The notes under the pieces are model-generated. The model had not been told where the DNA came from. It saw only the letters and a program-made list of their open reading frames with translations, and did no database searches. DNA of 64,000 bases. It comes from Albula goreensis. Lineage: Eukaryota > Chordata > Actinopteri > Albuliformes > Albulidae. Shown here one piece after another: positions 60,000 to 64,000 of this stretch. Made by a program: the position numbers and the translations under genes. Positions within the stretch are counted from its first letter, which is position 1, and each line of letters starts with the position of its first letter. The stretch lies in NCBI GenBank assembly GCA_022829145.1, contig CM040743.1:7202646-7266645 (forward strand), read 5' to 3'.

Positions 60000-61660
60000 G
60001 TAACACGTGTGAGCACACTGCTGGAGGGGAACCATCCTCTGCTCTCTCTGCCACAGCGCAGGGAATCCACAAACCACACGGAAAAAAACTCCAGTCACAT
60101 ACTCACCCTGAGTCAAATGCAAGTCTAGATTACTCCTAGATTATTCATCAAGACAATTGGGGTCACTAAAAATTATAATAGCGATTACCCCCAGAGTCTC
60201 TGCTCTCAGAATTTAACATCATCTCATCTAAACTAGGTTTACTGTGTTTTGAGTTAAACATTTGAGTGTTTTGTTATTTTCAGCGCTGTCACAAATTTGA
60301 ATTCGCTCCATCCTTTGTTCGAAAATGGCACCACTGATGAAAGCTATTCTCTCAGCGTACATTCCAGAAAGTGATATCATTCAATATGTTAAAAGCACCG
60401 TGGCATGCCCATATAATAATGTTTTTATTGCATGCTTCATCAAATACTTCTGCCAGAATTCCATTGGTCGCTATCAGCAAACCCTTAGTCTTAATCTCTA
60501 TCTTAATCTTTAGTGTTGCAGGGTGTTCTAGTAAAAGTAATTTCTCCTGAGGCATGGGCTGTGACACTTTAATCCCTTTATGCACCTGGTCTGAAACACC
60601 TGACAGAGTGTAATATACCACACAGGGTGGTTGTGAAGCCCTGGAAGTTGTGCAGTGTGAATTTTACAGGCTCACTGGACTCCCCCAACGCTTTTTAGCT
60701 TATACATCACATCCTGCAGTTTGACAATAATACCACACAGTTGAAAAAAGGGATGTTTCAATGAAAATATAGGTACTTTGGCTGGAAGTTTTGCTGGACC
60801 ACTTGCCCTGATATGTGTTCCTGCATTTCACCAATTCCATTGAGGAAGCTACCCTGTTTGTAGAGCTACTGAGCAAATAGAGAGGAATTCAACTAGTTCT
60901 GAATCCTGACTTCCAGAGTTTCCTAGCTGCTATGTCAGCACTCCCAGCTGTTTATTCAAATTAGAGGTATTCCCACCCCAAGTTCCTGGTTGCCATGAGC
61001 CAAAGGGCGTGGATATTTCATGCTATATTGATGACACAACAGTTTATAAACTCCTCAGTGCCAACGCCCAACCTTAGCTCTTACCAAATTAGCTGGTATT
61101 TCTCTCACAAAAAACATTTATATTCCACAGTTTTTCCCAAAGCTTATTACAGATAATTCAAAAGTCTCCACTACGCACTGTGTGCCCGTTTGATGACCAT
61201 GTCTGTTTACCCCAGCACTGTTAGAAATGTGTCTGAACTCACCTGTCAGTCATGGCAGGGGCTTTACAGTCATTTATGATAACTTTATGATAACTTCAGT
61301 GTTATATTAGTATTTTACCTTCCTTAGGAATTCACAACCAATCAAATTAAACATGGTGCTAGTTGCACTTGATGCAACAGTAACTGTGTGCATGGCGCAA
61401 TGTAAGTTAAAAGCATTGTAATTCCATATCTGTAACATATTTTACATTCCATTTTTAAAACAGGACTGGTCACAAATGATTGAAGTAATCAGGCCTAATT
61501 AATCAAACTTTTACACACATGTAAATTTACTGAGTTTTTTTCTGTTTTTTTAACATTGAAGACAGAACTAAGATTACAATCAGAGTTCATCCATGGTGGA
61601 AACAGTAAAACAAATTTCCAAGTCTTGCCCTAAATATTTGCTTTTCAGGATAACTGCACA
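60000..61660. other. Upstream spacer DNA
   Basis: No gene recognised. The only assignable feature is the LINE-like fragment at 60850-61090. Confidence 0.5.
60850..61090 (+). mobile_element. Possible degenerate LINE RT fragment with a YIDD-type motif
   Basis: One frame reads GVDISCYIDDTTVYKLLSAN, which fits the F/Y-x-D-D catalytic block of L2-like reverse transcriptases (usually YADDTQLY). Upstream frames are broken by stops. It is a relic of at most a few hundred bases. Confidence 0.4.
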
Positions 61661-61664
61661 ACTA

Positions 61665-61772
61665 AATGTCCAGTGTTCATTTAACACCAACAGTGTACAT
61701 CTGAGTACAGTTGTTCTCATATTTACACTGTTAGTGTTAAATTAACACCAGAAACTTTTCTGTGATAAAAGA
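61665..61772. mobile_element. MITE-like palindromic repeat, GTGTTAAAT family (copy 3)
   Basis: AACAGTGTACATCTGAGTAC, AGTTGTTCTCATATTTACAC and TTAGTGTTAAATTAACACCA match copy 2 in order and spacing. Imperfect terminal inverted repeats start at GCACAACTAAATGT and end in CTTTTCTGTGAT. Confidence 0.65.
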
Positions 61773-61970
61773 GGCTCACTGACAAGCTGCAGGTCTGAGT
61801 GTTTTAACTCAGAAACCGAAGTTCAGCGGACTCTGTGCCTTTAAAAAGCGTCTCTCGATCCTGTGCTGAAACTCCGCACCGCATGTCACTGGACCGCTCA
61901 CCCGCGCTCACCTCTTCTCTGATGGATGATCTGATGGTCCGTCTGCGTGTGTTAGGGGCGGGGCAAGCGG

Positions 61971-61990
61971 CAAGATAAGATAAGATAAGA
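61971..61990. repeat. AAGAT pentanucleotide repeat
   Basis: Four tandem AAGAT/ATAAG units. Confidence 0.85.
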
Positions 61991-64000
61991 GCCTGCTTTT
62001 CTGCATGCCTCTGCTAAGTGCTCCATAGGACAGTTCTTGTAGCAATGTCAACACTGAGTATTTTAATTCATTTCATTTTGACTTTTCTATTACATGTATG
62101 TTCACTTGCCTGAATGAAAATTGTAAATGCGTTTGTGTCAAATTTCATCTTATTTCCTAGTAGTTCATCTTCTTATAAATACCTTTTGAAATATTATTTT
62201 TGTTTATTACTATACCACAAGGCTGTAATACACAGGATATTAAAAAAAAACAGGTTGTGATGTCAGAAGGAGTTCAGGGACCTTGCTGGAAAAGTTATAC
62301 CCTGTACTTTTTTCAGTAAGATTAGAAGCAGATAAACTACGTCACACTTTTTATATCCACAGGAATGTATATCACGGCTTGTGGTAGATGATTTTTGGAC
62401 AACAGCATGTTCAAACCACAGGATGTGATACAGAGCTAAAATATCTCATGATGAATCAAGAGACAAACCAATTTACGTGTTCTGTTTAAGATTACATTAC
62501 ATTACTGTCATTTAGTTGACGCTTTTAGCCAAAGTGACTTACAGTTGATTAGACTAACCAAGGGCCAATCTCCCCTGGGAGCAATGTGGGGTTAAAGGCC
62601 TTGCTCAGGGGCCCAACAGCAATGGGCAGGCTCGCTGTGGCTGGATTGGGACTTGAACCACCAACCGCAGGGGTCCCAACCATGTACCTTAGCCACTAGG
62701 CTGTAGGCTGACCAGTTCTATGAACATCAGATCAGTTCTTTGAATGGACATTAGATGGTGCTCTCATACCAAAAAGCACGTTCATCGAACAATCTCATGC
62801 AAGGTAACTTCTTACTTAATGTAAATGGGAATCACACATATAAAGCCCCTACATAAACTTGTAGAGGAAGGTGAGGTTAAATATCATTGTCTATCATTGG
62901 TTCAATAGCAATGTTGCAAGGGAAGTGAGAATTTTAATGAACTTACTAAAATGTAGGAATAAAATTTTTTAATGGTAGTAATTTTTTCTGTAAGCTGTTA
63001 ATGTTAAGAATTGTAACTGGTTATCTGTCATAAACAAATTGTGATGCAGTAAAAAGTTTAATAAGTGTACGCATAATGTATCAGAGTAATATTTAATTGA
63101 ATGTTTTCCATTCATAGATATACAAACACGACCAAACTGTGATACAGTGATTGTGCTTATATGCGATGACTCCCTATGGCAGCAAGATAAAAATTCCCGC
63201 AGCTTTCGTTCCATATTATCTTTTCAGAGCCAAAATATTTCACTAATTTTTTGGCCCCTTGTGTCTATTGGTTTAAAGAGCGTACAGAACTGCATGGCTT
63301 ACTGCTCCTTTACAACAAAACCCTTTGACCCTGATGAAGGAGTGATGATGTCAGCATGTTTTCCTTTGGCTCTTTCCCCATTCTGCCTCTTTCCTCATGC
63401 CTATCTCCAGGACCACTGGAGCACTGAATCCCAACATTACCATCCTGGATCCTTTCAGTATGAGGCCCTACCCAGCTCGCCCTGTTATTTTAATTCTGTA
63501 ACATCATATGCTTGATTCATATTGCTCTGCTGTAAGCCAAGTTACAGCAGAGCTGCTCAGAGGAAGAAAACCACCTGCATTCAATATTTCTCCAATATTT
63601 TACCTGATCACATCAGCTCTGTAGGTCAAAGGTAAATGAGAACTCATTGGCTGGAGGTACAGAGGCAGAGGAAACATGTTTGTGAGGCTCTCCCTGAGAC
63701 CTGACCAGTGTCTGAGCCGTGGCCCTGGCATGGTGACCGTCACTACAGTAAGTGCTGCTCCCAGATGGTAAACCGAGATTGCCTTCAGATCCGTTGAGAT
63801 CCGACCATTTCAGTTCCAAGGCTATTACGTCTGTCATCCTAGTCAATCCCCAAACTCACAATCTGGCTCTGAACAAACTTTGAACCACTACTCAGGACAA
63901 ACCAGGCTCAAATCTTTGATCTGAAACTTGTCCCAAGCAGAGTCAAAACACTTCATATCTTAAATGATTTCTTATCTTGCTGTTGCCAGGGCAAAGCCGG
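61991..64000. other. Right-hand end of the window
   Basis: Apart from the SINE at 62490 nothing is assignable. A 122-codon frame at 63147-63515 has no splice context, no family resemblance and AT-rich composition like its surroundings. Confidence 0.5.
62490..62712 (-). mobile_element. Near full-length tRNA-derived SINE (minus orientation)
   Basis: On the minus strand the head has an A box-like CAGCCTAGTGG (near 62703) and a B box GGTTCAAGTCC (62659-62649). Next comes GGGCCCCTGAGCAAGGCCTT, then a tail TAAGTCACTTTGGCTAAAAG and CGTCAACTAAATGAC, ending in AATGTAATGTAA. The order tRNA head, body, tail and ATGTAA end is complete. It is the best-preserved copy of the family in the window. Confidence 0.8.

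Noticed and set aside
63147-63515. 122-codon plus-strand frame near the right end
   Set aside because: No recognisable domain, no promoter or splice signals, composition like the flanks.

Overview
This is vertebrate nuclear DNA, almost certainly from a ray-finned fish and probably a teleost. The evidence is intron-split genes with consensus GT/AG junctions, two vertebrate-type tRNA-Cys(GCA) genes, tRNA-derived SINEs with a tail of the type common in teleost genomes, hairpin MITE-like elements, long (CA)n/(TG)n tracts and weak L2-type LINE relics. Most open reading frames longer than 60 codons are chance frames in introns, repeats or spacer DNA. Protein-coding content comes down to two convergent genes.

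(1) Positions 1-5.84 kb hold the end of PTPRN2 (phogrin / IA-2beta, + strand): the last intron, a 23-codon terminal exon (3417-3488) and a C- and pyrimidine-rich 3'UTR ending near an AATAAA at 5816. (2) Positions 5.84-23.25 kb are the spacer between the two 3' ends. It holds a tRNA-Cys cluster (two intact genes and three decayed copies, 14.3-19.95 kb), MITE-like hairpins, microsatellites and blocks that look like conserved non-coding elements. (3) Positions 23.25-56.2 kb hold the DnaJ/HSP40 co-chaperone gene DNAJB6 (- strand). I rebuilt it exon by exon with every splice phase consistent: non-coding exon 1 (~56.2 kb), coding exons 2-8 (41982 down to 31869) and a distal alternative exon 9 (24016-23751). 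Reading through a GT site inside exon 8 gives a short 253-residue form ending [10 protein letters not shown]. Splicing from that site to exon 9 gives a long 330-residue form with a basic, NLS-like tail. These match the short (b, cytosolic) and long (a, nuclear) human isoforms. (4) Positions 56.2-64 kb are upstream of DNAJB6: a promoter with two perfect CREs and an E-box, two weak LINE fragments, a 111-bp (TG)n, a full SINE and otherwise unassigned DNA.

The order PTPRN2 -> <- DNAJB6 is the human 7q36.3 arrangement, so this is an old conserved block. The less expected features are: a 47-bp minisatellite at two DNAJB6 introns in opposite orientation; a graded series of decaying tRNA-Cys copies; a conserved choice of DNAJB6 C-terminus; a fish G/F-S/T region with fewer serines than human; and several RFX X-box-like sites, one a perfect palindrome in the PTPRN2 3'UTR. 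I see no CRISPR, operon or other prokaryotic system and no clear new protein-coding system. Comparisons with human proteins are from memory, and no search was run.
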